Assembly (NCBI GenBank): GCA_030762175.1
Contig: CM060833.1
Location: 73,830,001-73,894,000 of the forward strand
Direction: 5' to 3'
Origin: Metallyticus violacea
Taxonomy: Eukaryota > Arthropoda > Insecta > Mantodea > Metallyticidae
Length of the DNA: 64,000 nucleotides
Numbering within the stretch: position 1 is the stretch's first letter; each line of letters opens with the position of its first letter. Below, one piece after another: positions 49,501 to 62,220 of this stretch. The notes beneath the pieces were generated by a model. The model saw nothing but the letters and a program-made list of their open reading frames with translations, searched no databases and was not told where the DNA came from. Made by a program: the position numbers and the translations under genes.

Positions 49501-49581
49501 ATATAAAATAAATAGACCTGATTGGCTAATTTAAAGGTATTTTCGATTTCTAAGTGTCTAAATTGACAATAAATCGTAATT
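46543..49581. other. Intergenic DNA, no gene seen
   Basis: Uniformly AT-rich, with no recognised repeat apart from the (CA)n tract. Confidence 0.5.
49322..49346. repeat. (CA)n microsatellite
   Basis: About 12 CA units. Confidence 0.9.
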
Positions 49582-49593
49582 ACTCTCCCGGAG

Positions 49594-49887
49594 GTGTCGG
49601 TCCCGTTGGTGTAGTGGTAACCGTGCTTGCCTTCCAAACCCAAGATCGCGGGTTCAATCCCAGCGAGGGTCAATGGATTTTTCGGATGTAAAAATTCTAA
49701 GCATGGCTTCCTTCGGAAGGGAAGTAAAGCCATGGGTCCCGTGTCATACATGTGCGGCACGTAAAAGAACCTCAAGCCTGAAAAAAGAGGCCTCTGAGCA
49801 AAATTTGTCAGCCGATTCACGCCCTGAATTGAATGGGACGCTAATGACCTGATATGTTAAAGAGCGTCCGTAAATAAAACAAATCAA
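49594..49887 (+). mobile_element. SINE family A copy, full length
   Basis: The head is clear (A box TTGGTGTAGTGGTAACCGTG, B box GGGTTCAATCCCAG), followed by body and tail (GAGCGTCCGTAAATAAAACA). The flanks ACTCTCCCGGAG (49582-49593) and ACTGTTCCGGAG (49888-49899) match at 10 of 12 bases and look like an ageing target duplication. Confidence 0.88.
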
Positions 49888-49899
49888 ACTGTTCCGGAG

Positions 49900-52879
49900 A
49901 TAAAAATCGTCTTCCGCAGTGCATTTCTTGTTATCTCAAAACATGAGAAACATGAGAATTGTTTACAATTAATTTTATTTTCCTGCTATCGTTTGTTTTG
50001 TGAAGCACTTTCATGTTTTTTTATTCTCGCATTTTAATTTAATTCTATAACTCTATTTGTATTAATTTCTCCATTATATTAATTATAAAGCAGAAGCTTT
50101 CTTAAAATATGTGTGAAGGAAAATTTTCAGTTTACGAATGATTATTTCTTAGCGTAGGATAATTGCGAATATAAGTGTGTTTTAGAAATATTTCAAATAA
50201 TTTTCCAACTTTTACGGTTCTGAATAAAACTAATTTAGAATGTGTCTAACAAACCAATTTCTAACCATTTCAATATGATCACATGCTAGAGAACATAACT
50301 TTTAACTATATACTTTTCACAATCTTTATAAAACTTATTTTATCACCTGCAATAAACACAGTTATGAATCATTAAAAGTAATATTGTTAATACATTTCGC
50401 TTTTCCCATTTCAGTTAAGTGCGTACACCAGAAGCAAAGATGCATATACTTAGCAGAAAAGTGATTTGAACAGCTTCAGTGGAATTGATAAGATAATATG
50501 GTGCTAAAGGCCAAAATACTAATACATCAACATAGGTAAACGTGCATCTTGTTTAGAACTGCACCACACTTGGGATTTCATTATAGTCACACCCCAGGGT
50601 AGTTCACACTGAGAACAGTTGAGATATTTGTTTATCTACAAATCCATGTTACTCAAAATCAACACTTAATGAATCTATTTTAGATTAGGTACATGCAATT
50701 CGGTACTTTAAATACAACGGTCAAATTTTGAGCTTAATTTAAGTTTGATGAGTTAAAACAAAAGCAAAACAATATATATTTATTATTTATTTATCCGCCT
50801 CTGGTTGTAATCATAATATTCTTTATAATTGGAACTGGTAAACGATAAAATGGTCTTTGTTTTCTTGGAAAGGCCTGGTTGAAAATGACCGCTTATGGAT
50901 ATATTCAGTCACATAACTCACTTGATATACCTAATATAATGGACACATTCTTACAAGCTCTTAGTTTCACTTAAAAACGAAATACAGAGTCACATTATAA
51001 AATATTTCCAATTTTTGATCAGTTTTTATGACAGTATTGTCATATTTGAAGGGGCAATGGGGAAACTTAACTGCTTAACATATCGCCCATGCAAGTAGGG
51101 TACGATTTACACACTGAATGTATGCTTTCAGATGTACAAACTGCGACTGGTATATGACATCTTCTCTCGTCTTTTGCGAGATGTATTAGCTGGACAATAA
51201 AAACAGTTTCATTAAAGTTTGCATCTTAATAGCAAATAGGATTCTTTCCTAAGCAAACTGTAGAAACAATAACTTTAATGTTTCGATTAATAAACTCCTG
51301 GTTCATCTATAACCTACGATATTCTGTAATTAGAAAAGAGTGTATTTATTACATTAAAATAAAACATTTTACAATTTCAAACAGCTTATTTTTTTCATTT
51401 AATAGCTTACAATGTTGGAAGTTCAAGTAATTAAAGATTTATTATTGACTTCAGCTCCTTTGAAATGCGATACTGCAATAAACAGCACACTATTTGGCGT
51501 AAATACTAATACATAATGTCACTGCAGTTTCACATTTCTCTCTTATCACCTTAACGAAATGTGCATGCATCATCTCCGCAGTGCACTACAGTAAATTAGA
51601 ACAGCGCGTTTCTACAAACCTTCCAACATTGACTCTAAGAAGTTATTATTTATTAGTTAAATTGTGTAAATAATACAGAATACATCACCTAAATTGAAGT
51701 TTTTATTTTAAAATAATGAAGAACGTCATTAATTTCTTTGGTAAAATTTTGATATCGAAAATTATAAAGCAATTTCCGTGTTTTTTGGATATTTTTATTA
51801 AGTTTTGATTTTTAACTATTATTGATTTATAGAAATCTTTAACAATTGACAGACAAGCAATTAATCTAAGCATTCTCCGTAAGTATATAGAAATTTTCAT
51901 TTATTTTTTATAATAAAACCTAAAACTCAAATTGAATTTTATATTACAAACCTCCACTTTTTTCTGTTTTGTTTGATGCTGGCTGGAGTAGAGCGTTTTT
52001 GCTTTATTCATTGTCTGGCTAAAATGTTTCACTTGGTCGTACTGTATATTTCTATTTAAATACTCCTTCAACGTACTCTTTAAGCAATTTATTTCCATAG
52101 GTCTTACCTAGTCTTATGAAATTCAGTAGAAAATTAGTTGATAACAATATTGTATATTTGCTATATATTCACTTAATAAATACAACAAAAATGGCATATT
52201 CTAACTAAACCAAGCTGATAGATTGATTTTAGTAAATCTAGTAACATAAAAGTATTAATTATCTGAAAATCAAAAATAAATCTTTATAACAGTTAAATGT
52301 GCTTTATTTATTTATTTTAACAGAACATAAAAAACAAAATGAAAGCAAGAGGGTGTACATATATCTTAGATAAGAGACTGTAACTAAGACTGAAATCAAA
52401 TTTAATGTGAAAGTTCGGGTAAGGAGGCAAATACTAGTTCTGCAGTAACCGCACCAACATATTTATATGTTATGGTTGACTGTTTTGTTATTTTCTATAA
52501 ATATTTTATTTTACTATCCTTTTTCTTTATTTTCCATTTATTTACTTATTTTCCTTCTGTATTCTATTCCTTTTTCTCTACGTTTTTTTTACAGTGCTAT
52601 ATCCTTTTCCTGATGCAGTTTTTAATTGGCTGATTTAGTCACAAACTTACAGGAATACTATATTTAGAAAATGCTGATATTAAAGTACTGATGCATTTCA
52701 TAAGGGTTTAAGTATTAAAAGCTTGAGACAAACATTGAATAATTTTACATAATTTCCCTGGTGCACATTGTCTTTAGGAGTATAATATTCGCTTTTTAAA
52801 AAGTATACAAAAGTTTAATTACTTTATTTTCGGAATTATTAGCACAGAAAAAATCTCTCGCTTTCTCTGTTTATTATTA

Positions 52880-52917
<38 letters not shown>

Positions 52918-53590
52918 TTGTACATATATGAGCGAGAATTTCAAATAATGTCCGAAAAAGGTTGTGTTTCTATAACTGATCGAACCATGCACAAAACCTC
53001 TTACGTGCACAAACCACGAGTTTACAAAAGGAGATACATAAAAGATAAAATTTATTTGTAATGAGGCGTTGTCTTCAGTATGAAAACATATTTGTTTGTT
53101 TTGGTATACCCCGTTAAGTCTGGAGAAAGTACTTTCTCTTGTTTACTCCTAGCTTTACTCTTCGCTTTGTGCAAGACAGGCATTAGTCTTGGTTTTAATA
53201 ATGCAGCTATCTAGATATATTTTTGTAGGAAAACTTTCGGAAATTATTAATTATTTAGATGTTTTAAGGGTATGTGCTTTCTTAATTTAAAAACGAAACC
53301 AGCTCTCTAAACTCCAATTTATTGAAATGTGTACGTGTTTCTTAGAAACTGGTATCAGGTACAGGGTTTGAAAGTTTAAAACTCGAACATTTCCAGAGAA
53401 GTTAATTGGGGATATATGAAAAATGTCTATTTTAATGTTTCCTTCTGCCTATAATCAGCAGTTTTAAATGCTCTTTTCACAACTACTGTGTATGAGCATT
53501 TTTATGTATTTTATTTATCTATTTCTTTTGAGAAGTTTGTTAAATTATTTAAAACACAATTAAGTCGGCAAAAAGTTCATAAAACAATAG
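49900..53590. other. Intergenic DNA, no gene seen
   Basis: AT-rich, with no exon-like block and no recognised repeat apart from the (ATT)n tract at 52.87 kb. Confidence 0.5.
52868..52917. repeat. (ATT)n microsatellite
   Basis: About 16 ATT units; antisense poly-Asn frame is an artefact. Confidence 0.9.
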
Positions 53591-53600
53591 TTTGTTAAGA

Positions 53601-53879
53601 GGCGGCACCGTGGCTTAGTGGTTAGGCTGCTCGCCTTCCACAGAAGCGGCGCAGGTTCAATCCCAGCGCCCGTAAGTGGAATTGATGAGAGAAGCGGCTC
53701 CTGGGAGGATTGCTCAGAGTACTTCGATTTCCCTGCCAGATTTCGTCGTTGCTCCATCATCTCATCCCCATCTTCACCTTCAACAATCAGCGCAATGTAC
53801 TCCATCGATTTACTGGTGCACACATTTCAAGTGATACTGCCCTCTACTCGAAGTTGCCATTAAAAACAAATACACACAT
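53601..53879 (+). mobile_element. SINE family C, tRNA-derived, 10-bp target duplication
   Basis: The head GGCGGCACCGTGGCTTAGTG carries an A box, followed by CAGGTTCAATCCCAGCGCC as B box, then an unrelated body (GGCTCCTGGGAGGATTGCTC). TTTGTTAAGA lies at 53591-53600 and 53880-53889, framing a 279-base element. Confidence 0.8.
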
Positions 53880-54572
53880 TTTGTTAAGATTTATATACAT
53901 TTTATAAAAATTAAAAAAGGCAACATCTTAATTAAACATAAACAGTAAAAAGTGTTCTATAACTCTTTAAAAAACCTCTCTCTTACTTTGTTCTTCAGGC
54001 CTGTTTTCAGTCGCGTTTATAAGAAATATTGAGCGTATTAGTTAAACGTATAAACCTGCTTCAAGCATTGATCTTCTTTAGCTATAATTACTCTATACAT
54101 AGTAAGGTGACTTTTCAACAAATTATTGTTTAAACTTCTAAGAGTTGCTCTTTTATAAACTTAAACAGTTTTTTTTTAAATATTCGGATCAAAAGAGTAA
54201 GCAAATGTTGTCCGCAGTAACCAGCAATTGTTGCCTGAGAACTAAAGTGCAATTATTATTTTATTCCTTGTTCTACACTCAGCTATGTATGATAGTGTTT
54301 CTTTAATTCACTAGAGGCACTGAAATGAATTTTTTACACACTGTGACGTGACCAGCTTTTGAGACAATAGGTAAAATTAGTTGTAAATGAAAATAAAATA
54401 GATTTCAAAGAAAAGTATTCTTTTGTATTTCGCTGCATTATAAGGTTAAATATATTAAAATAACAATATAAGAATGAGTGTAATTCTCGTTTTCATGTTA
54501 AAATATGGTAAACTATTATCCCGTTTAAATTATAAATGTAAATAAGTTTGTATATTTCCTCTTTAGTAGTAA

Positions 54573-54842
54573 AAGACCGCCACAGGTCGCGGACTCGTGA
54601 GAAGGAGTTCGAGTGGGTGGGTTCGATTCCCACCAGGACCGTCCTCCCTGACTGAGTTTTTGTCCAGGTTTTCCTCAATTCTCATAAATGGCAAATGCCG
54701 GGATGGTACCCTAAAACTTAGGCCTGGAACGCTTCTTTCCTTAAAAAATACTCCTTTCCCAATTTATCGTTTCATGTTTCATGTGTGTACACCGCCCGTG
54801 GTGCCTCAGTAGTAAAAATGGATGTTAAACACTGCTCAAAAA
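54573..54842 (+). mobile_element. SINE family B copy
   Basis: In plus orientation: B box GTGGGTTCGATTCCCACC, body GTTTTCCTCAATTCTC and AAACTTAGGCCTGGAACGC, and tail GGATGTTAAACACTGCTC followed by an A run. It is the same family as 24827-25125. Confidence 0.8.
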
Positions 54843-55654
54843 AAACGGTGAAAAGAGTGTTTGAGTGGATCATAAAAACATTAGTTTTCTGTAACTGCAA
54901 GAATTAATATTGGCTGCTATAAATTAGTTGTAGGCTACATAAGTTTATTTTTTAATTTTTCTATTTATAACTAACGTTTATTTTCACTTTATAATTTAGC
55001 CACATTGTTTATATGCAGTCACAGAACTCTTTTTTGTGTTTTTGGTTCAGGATTCATCTACTATAAGAATTCATAGTTTCCTATATAAATTATTTTGGCC
55101 TTATGAGTCAGATATCTCTAAGACAACGGTGTAAAAATGCAGACCACAGAAATATCCAAATTGATATTCACACTAGAATATTATTTTCAGGTAAATATAT
55201 AGCTAGGTTCTTCGTTGGTCATTATAAACATTGCAACTTTAAATATTAATTCTCAAAAAGATATCAATTACAGAATCTAACCATTGCATTCCCATAGAAC
55301 AATAAAGCAAATATTGGCATTTCAATTGATGTTCATATCAAATAAGCAACATCATTACAATGCTGTGATATTTATTCACAGATTTTAAATCACTAAATAA
55401 ATTTTCCCATCTTTTTACTGTTAAGTTACTAATACAGAACCTGTGTGACGAATGACTGACTCCAAATGGATACCTCTGCAAAAAGTTTGGTGTGGGAAAA
55501 CCCGATCACATTCAGTTAACCTCTCCAAATTTGTAATGCAGTCGATAGGGAAAAACAGTCACAAGGGGTAATTTCGTATCTTCACCACACGTTTTTTCGT
55601 AGTTTCCCCTGTTAATCTCTCCCATGTCATTAAATTGCTCCTGTTAAAGAGGTG

Positions 55655-55920
55655 AAAGTGCTAAGTGAGGTGGGCTATGCCATGTGTGGTGCTACGGTGG
55701 TTTGCGCTTTAGAAAAATGTTTGCCACTGCTGAAAAGCAGCATTTATACTTTTTGGAGTAAGGACATCGCCGTGTGGGGATATTCTATTTTCAAAATTAT
55801 AGGATTCCTGTATAAATCGGCACCTCGCATTCCCTACTGGCTGTCCGGCGCCTCCCTCATCTCATCCTTTCTTCCTGGAGGTTGTCCACTGGGGGCTTAG
55901 GCACAAACGGCCAGAGAACG
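55655..55920 (-). repeat. Interspersed repeat family E, worn partial copy
   Basis: GTGGTGCTACGGTGGTTTGC, then GCTTTAGAAAAATGTTT, is the reverse complement of the family-E block around AACTTTCTAAAGCGCAAGCC. The remaining 180 bases are too diverged to align with confidence. Confidence 0.4.
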
Positions 55921-56559
55921 AGGGATCTTCAAAGTTGTGGAAGAATTACTGATCCTCCAAGCATGGAAACTGAGACTGGCATCCTGCATCTGTAAAAATA
56001 CTTACATCCCCAGCATAACGGATATTATGGTGAAGATCATAGAAAACTAACTGGATTAAAGTTGAATGTGTAGTGAAAGCGAGTTAAATTGTTAAGTACA
56101 TACCTTGGAAATTAATGTCGAGAAGAAACCGACAGCTTACGATGCAAATAAGAGCGCTATAGCATTACATCCCATTAATTGAAGCATAACATACCAAAGA
56201 AGATCTTCTAAGAATATGAAAGACGTGAAAATTTGTAAGAAATGACAGAGGAATGGACAACGACTGAGAGAAGTCGTTGCTCAACCAAGTTGTGAAATAC
56301 GAAATTAAGGGGATGTGATATACGTACAAGATCGACAGGCAATAAAAATCGGTAGAGTGAGTACGATCCAAGAGTTTTAAACATATTTCACACCAGAGGT
56401 AAATGAAAGATATAATAACCATTGTGCAAAGACCTGTCCTTGCATATACAGGCTGTAACATAAAGGTGTCAAAACTTTGAGGATATATACACGATACAAA
56501 ATATAATATAAACATATGGCTGGAATTGCTTTATTCCTTGTTACAGATCTTTTTCTATA

Positions 56560-56900
56560 CCTGTACCATATAATAGAGTGTTCAAAAACAGAATTGTGGG
56601 AAACAGAAATTCATATGAAATGTTCAAAATATCCTCCGTTACCACGAATACATCCATCTAGCCGCCGTCACGTAGATTCCCTGATTGATTAGATATCTGA
56701 AGTACATCGTATTGTCTGGCAGTCTTGCAGAATACGAGCACGAAGACTCAACACCTTCGGTTAATCTGTAGATCATACGAGCATCTGCCAACTACGCATT
56801 TAAATACCTCATACACCTGGAACGAGGTCCGTAAACACACAGAACTGACACTACGTTCTCGGTGCTACGTCAAGCAATGCAGTGAATAGCATAACAAGCG
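56560..56900 (-). pseudogene. Transposase C-terminal fragment (Tc1/mariner type)
   Basis: The minus strand reads RRLDGCIRGNGGYFEHFI at about 56620-56680, the standard last segment of DDE transposases in this superfamily. The adjoining 200 bases look related (higher G+C, partial frames) but are too worn to align by eye. Confidence 0.5.
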
Positions 56901-57168
56901 ACTACATGGTACAGAACGACCGCAACAACGATGAACCTAGGAAATAATAGTAGTTACAACACTCCCATCCCTTTTAACCGGAGGTAAAAGCGAATGTTTA
57001 CGTACTATACGTATTAAGAAATTTTTCTGTTGTGGGAGCCACAGGATCTATGCTGACTTTTATATCACACCGCGTAAGTGGAGTTGTAGGTTAAGGCCTC
57101 TAACAAGTATTTAAAGCATTTCGGGACTCGTTCATATAACATATTTGCATCTTGTATATACAAAGAAT

Positions 57169-57184
57169 GTGTGTGTGTGTGTGT

Positions 57185-57230
<46 letters not shown>
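57169..57230. repeat. (GT)n microsatellite
   Basis: About 30 GT units with one A interruption. Confidence 0.95.
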
Positions 57231-57419
57231 TGCAAAACACAACGTCTAAATGTCTGCATTAGCATCAACGTAATTTTCCACAGTTGTTTTAACACAAGAA
57301 AAAAAATCCACACAAAAAAAGGAAGAAGAAAAAAAGATTATTCTGTAATATTGAATTAGATTGTTATGGAGAGAAATATTTAGGTACTTTAGTTGCTCAA
57401 CGGCTGGCCATTTGTGCCT

Positions 57420-57850
57420 ACGACTTCAATGTGAGCACCTTCAGGAGGAAGTTTCTGGTGAGAGGAGATACCGGGCGGCCAGAATTGAGGGCATTGAGAA
57501 CCGAACGTAGATGGGATCCCTACCATCATTTCCAGATAAAAGCCCGACGCTGGCAGAGTACCCCTCCAAGAGATTTGAGCCCCTAAGAAGGGCAGTTTTC
57601 ATCCAGAAAACAGGGCGAAAACTTTCTAAAGCGCAAGCCACCGGCACTGTGCACCAGCTCACCTCACCCTGTCACTTTATACCATGTAATAAAACCAAAG
57701 GAATGAAATGGTATGAAATGAGAGAGATGAATATTCGTGAAAAAAATAATAACAGTTCATCGCAGCATTCGTCTAAGTGACCAGATGATATAACAAAAAA
57801 CTAAAGATTAAGGTTGCCGGCCCCAAGGGATGTGAACCCTTTATAGCTTG
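57420..57850 (+). repeat. Interspersed repeat family E, copy 2
   Basis: It is homologous to 22955-23345 in the same orientation, with AACTTTCTAAAGCGCAAGCC, CTGTGCACCAGCTCACCTC, GTCTAAGTGACCAGATGA and GCCGGCCCCAAGGGATGTGA. Small open frames on both strands are incidental. Confidence 0.6.
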
Positions 57851-59131
57851 AGCAATTGACGATATTTTGCACAGGCAGTCTTTGCAGAAGTCTCTTGAAG
57901 ACATTGCAGCTATCTAGTGACAGAACCATCAGCAAGGGATTATTCAATATTTCGAAAATTTGAAACAAAATCTACAGGAACAGCCCACTAGCGAATGTTA
58001 AAGAATGACATTACAGTGACCCGTGAGTCGAATATCAAAACTTTCTTCGGAACTGTTAGGTGTGTGTGAACAAAGTTCAGTATTTACTAAGTAGTTTGGG
58101 TCAGATGGAAAGAATTCGTTATTATCATTATCATTATTGTCCAGTTATTAATTAATTATTTTCTAAATATTAATTTTTATTTATTTACTTCGCATACACC
58201 AATACACCGAGAGAGAGCGAAAGGTATGAGGGAGACAGCGCATTAACTCTCCCTATGATACGTGCGTAAACTCTTGGCAGGTCCATCCTGTATAAATAAA
58301 AATAATTATGATAACATTTATATAATTATGGTTACTAAAAAGTTTTTAAAAAAGTTGTTTCATAGGTAACTTCTGATGTCATAAAAGAATATCTTGTGTA
58401 AATATATTTAGAAAATGCCTATCCAGAAAAGTTACAAAATGTCAAACTTGTTTTGGACAATGTTGTCTAGTTAATATAGCAATGCATGTGGTATAATGTT
58501 TAAACGAATTATGCATTCGTTTTCCATGGGATGAAGGATATTGGAAGTGGTACAAGACACTTCATAGGTTAAGACCTGAGAATTTCCATGCTTGCTTACA
58601 ATGTAATTTTTCTGTTACTTATCACGCCTTTATGAGGATTCACGTTACCTTGACGACCGGTATGGTCTGATGAATGTCACGTTCATGCAAACATATAAAA
58701 ATTGGTTTTCTAGGCTGAGCAAAGCCTGGCAAGGGTTTCCTTCATTCTGAGAAAGTACCATATGGAACTTTCCTTGCTTACGTCCATTAACAACTGCTCC
58801 AACAAACATACACCAGCACCAGCATCAGTTTTAATAGAATTGGTCATACCACTGACCGCTGGTCAGTGATTTCACATCAGGACAGTGCCATATCATGGAC
58901 TATTAATTATCACATATCATACGTAGCACCAAAGTTGACTTTTTTTTTTTAATCACTATAACTATTGTTCGAAAGATAAAGATATGACAAATCTTAAATA
59001 TAAAATAAAGAAATATACGTCTATTAAATTAGTCTACTAAATGGTAAGTACGTTTGGAATATAACTGCCACAATTGAAAAATAAAAAAGTTTATCTTTTG
59101 CCAGTCTATTGTTTGCTATCTTCTCTCAATA
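57851..59131. other. Intergenic DNA, no gene seen
   Basis: No coding frame or known repeat. The 58480-58860 part is less AT-rich and could be an unrecognised interspersed repeat. Confidence 0.4.
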
Positions 59132-59482
59132 TGTTGGTCCTGCTGGTCCAACAATAGCCATATTTGTCTCGTAGACCCAAAACCGCGGCTTCAATCCCGG
59201 CCAGGGTCTATATTTTATCGGGCGTAAAAGTCCTAGATATTGATGGCTTCCTTCAGAAAAGAAGTAAAACCGTCGATCTCTTGTCGTACATTTACGGTAC
59301 TCAAGCCTGAAAAAAAAAAATAAAAATAATCGCCTGTGCTGCCTCTGTAGCAAAAACGGGCATTAAACAGCATTTATTCATTCAAGCCTGAAAGAAGAGT
59401 CCTCTGAGCAAAATTTGTAGGTCATTTTATGCCCTGAATTGAATGGTGACCTAGAGTGTCCATAAATAAACAAAATAAATTA
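59132..59482 (+). mobile_element. SINE family A copy interrupted by a family B fragment
   Basis: The head (GTTGGTCCTGCTGG, B box GGCTTCAATCCCGGCC), body and tail are present, but 59313-59381 is foreign. TCAAGCCTGAAA, part of the A body, occurs at 59301-59312 and again at 59382-59393 on either side of the insert. Confidence 0.85.
59313..59381 (+). mobile_element. SINE family B 3' fragment nested in a family A SINE
   Basis: It reads CGCCTGTGCTGCCTCTGTAG, then CAAAAACGGGCATTAAACA and GCATTTATTCATT, which is the 3' end of the family-B SINE seen at 24827-25125. The 12-base duplication of host SINE sequence around it marks a true insertion. An A-rich stretch sits at its left edge. Confidence 0.8.
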
Positions 59483-59691
59483 ATAAATCCTTCAATATGC
59501 CTGCGAACCCTTGCTCTTTCTCCTTGTGAGTAAGGAATTTTAGTATTCCAAATTATCGATATAAGTTGTGTTAATGCTTGCCCTGCAATTGTATAGGCAG
59601 CAAAGCCAATATTGTAAAATACACACGAGAATTGAAGAGTAAATATTTTTGTTTTTATAATCTGTGAAGTAGATGTACACAAAACTAGGGC

Positions 59692-61773
59692 GTATATCTG
59701 GGCCGCCGAAACATCGCACTTGACAGCATCAATTCTTGCAAAGTTGGTAAAGCTGCGGTTGCGACGTTGCAACCACTGTCTCACAGCTAATATTGTAGAA
59801 TTTTCAATTTTGCCTAGTAAAGGTCTACATAGCGTGTACGTAATAATAAATTATTTTGCCTAATAATTAGTTATAGCTGCAATTAAATCTACATAGATGT
59901 ATAAGCATAACAAAGAATAAACTTTTGATAGAGAGAGAACTACTTCTCTAAGAGCATTTTAAGTCCGTTTAACTCCTCGACGTAAAGAATTAGCCATCGT
60001 CCCAGAATCATTCTGCAAATGACCCCTATGGGACATTTTCCAACTACTACAAATTAACCAGTTCAATCAATCACAGTAATTCAACTGAAAACACGTGATA
60101 TTTTTCAGGGGTGCTCACAATAAGAAAATCCTGCAACAAAAAACTTCTAAGTAACGATTGATTGATCAATAATAGTATTTAGTATACCAGAGCCGCTGAA
60201 ACTTTGCACTTGACAGCTACTTTTGCAATTGTTAAAGCTACAGATTAACAAAGGAGGAATGATACTCGTTCTGAATCAATCACAAACGGCATTAACGGCC
60301 GTGACGTGAAAGCTGCTCTGTTGCCGGTTTTACTTGTGGTGTGTACAGCTGACTTCTATCACGTGTTTGCAGTTGACTTACTGTGATTAATTGAACTGAT
60401 TAGTGGTAGTAGTTAGAAACTGTTTCATAAAGGTTATTTGCAGAATGATATGGAGTTATATCTAATCCTTTGTGCCGAGATGTTAAGCTGACACAAAATG
60501 CTCTTAGAGAAGGCCTAGAAAAACCCTTTGATAGAGTAGAGTAGATACAAAAAGAATTATTGATGTAAATGGGTACTCAACAGAAGAAATAAAAACAAAT
60601 TGTGGACTAAAACAATTATGTAATCTCTCTCCAATATTTATTAATATATACCCGACATCTGAAAGAACGAAAAAGATTGTATATAAAGGAATAGGTATAG
60701 TCAGAATAGATCGGTGTATATTTTAGTATTTGCAGATGATATAGTATTTATTTTGAACACGAAAGACAGTATGCAAAAAGCAATACACCAACTAAATAAA
60801 TTAAATAAAAAATACAATGTGATACCCTCAATGACTAATACAAAATGGCGTTCCCAGATAAATATCCAATAAGAACAAAATTGTGATAGGAGAAAAAAAT
60901 AATAGAACAAGTATCAATATTTAGGTTATGATGTCTCGTTTGAACAAGAACAAGATGTCAATATAAAAATATAAAATGTCTAAGCTGTGTGTGAAACAAT
61001 TAGAAAAAAACTCTGAAAAACAAAGTGAAAAAAGACGCAATCAAGATTCTACATAGGCATAACCTTATCAATAATTTTTTAAAGAAGTGAGGTTTCGAGT
61101 TAAAATATAAAAGAAGAGAATAAAATTCAAACATCAGAATTGTGCTTTTTAGGGTTTGTAAAAGTTTGTACAAAAGAAGCTCATGTAAGAAATGAGAATA
61201 TAAGAAAAGAATTAGAAGTGCAACCAATATTACAACAATTAGGAAATGATAGACAGGAATGAATAACCCCTTAAAAATGACAGAAGATAAAATACAAAAA
61301 TATGTTTATATAACTCGAAAGAAAGGAAATCAATCGGAAGAAGAAAAAGGATAGAAACAAAAATGTGAGATTGAAATAGGCAGGACCTAATCCGTCATGT
61401 AAGCTTTTTTCTACTTAAAATCATGGGCAAAGATCTACATAATAGATCGAAGTTTGTTCTTCATTAAGCTATGCAGCAATTTAATTGCAACTATAACTAA
61501 TTATACAGCAAATTAATTCATTATTGCATACTTTAATTTAGGTTTACTAAACAAAATCGAAAACGTGCAATGTCAGCCGATAAACAGCGGCTGTAGTTGC
61601 AACGTCGCAACCCCAGCATACCTAACACTACGTGAACTGACGTTCTCAGGTACAATGTTTCGACGGCCCGCGTATAATTGGTTTAGAAGGTATAACGACA
61701 TTCCTCCTTTGTTAATCTGTAGTATTTTCAACTGAAAAGTAACTGTCAAGTGCAAAATTTCAGCGGCTAGGGT
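59692..61773. repeat. Cluster of crossing inverted repeats around the LINE remnant
   Basis: Three inverted pairs are visible: 59692-59930 with 61447-61675; 59943-60108 with 60356-60511; 60187-60263 with 61691-61773. Four of the ends share one motif, close to GCCGCTGAAACTTTGCACTT followed by GACAGC, at about 59702(+), 60191(+), 61670(-) and 61768(-). The layout suggests insertion of related inverted-repeat elements into one another, followed by decay. Confidence 0.6.
60500..61420 (+). pseudogene. LINE reverse-transcriptase remnant
   Basis: Frames on the plus strand spell pieces of a non-LTR reverse transcriptase in the right order: LEKPFDRV (usually DLEKAFDRV), CGLKQLCNLSPIFINIY (usually RGLKQGCPLSP), the catalytic box FADDIVFILNT at about 60734, HQLNKLNKKYN, then the thumb and C-terminal part ELCFLGFVKV and RNENIRKELEVQPILQQLGN. 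Stops and frameshifts occur throughout. The fragment lacks the endonuclease domain and is dead. Inverted repeats surround it. Confidence 0.65.
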
Positions 61774-61961
61774 GTAGTTAGTTGTCTGTAAACATGTAAT
61801 CAACGCAAAAAACGGAACTTAACCTTGTTTATTTTGTTAATATCAGTCTTCCTTCACCGTACGCGCTGTAAAAATAATATAAGTAGTAAGTTAAAAGTGT
61901 GATTCAGCTTTTATGGTTTTCTTAACTGCTTGTCAACTGCTGTGTATTGTCACACAAGATT

Positions 61962-62220
61962 GTCCAGCTCGCAGGTTTAGTCCTGGAGAGGGTCGATGGA
62001 TTTTTTTAGACTGTAAAAATCCTAATTACGATTTTCTTTCGAAGGGAAGTAAAGCCGTGTGTTCCGTATGTACATTTACGGGGCGCAAAAGAACCTCAAG
62101 CTTGAACGTAGAGGCCTCTGAGCAATACGAATTTATCGGCCATTTCACTCCTTGATTTGAAAAGGACGCTGAAGACCTGAGATGTTAAAGAGCGTCCGTA
62201 AATAAATCAAATCAGCAAGA
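61962..62220 (+). mobile_element. SINE family A copy, 5'-truncated, 10-bp target duplication
   Basis: ACACAAGATT lies at 61952-61961 and 62221-62230. The element begins in the tRNA-like head near the B box (CGCAGGTTTAGTCCTGG), lacking the A box, and runs through the body to AATAAATCAAATCAGCAAGA. Confidence 0.85.

Noticed and set aside
49386..49820. 144-codon minus-strand open frame
   Set aside because: Most of it is the antisense of a family A SINE; the same peptide style recurs at other copies of the repeat.
57065..57313. His-Thr repeat protein
   Set aside because: Translation of the (GT)n/(CA)n microsatellite.
59422..59784. 120-codon minus-strand frame
   Set aside because: It spans the end of a SINE and the start of the inverted-repeat cluster; no protein signal across the two.
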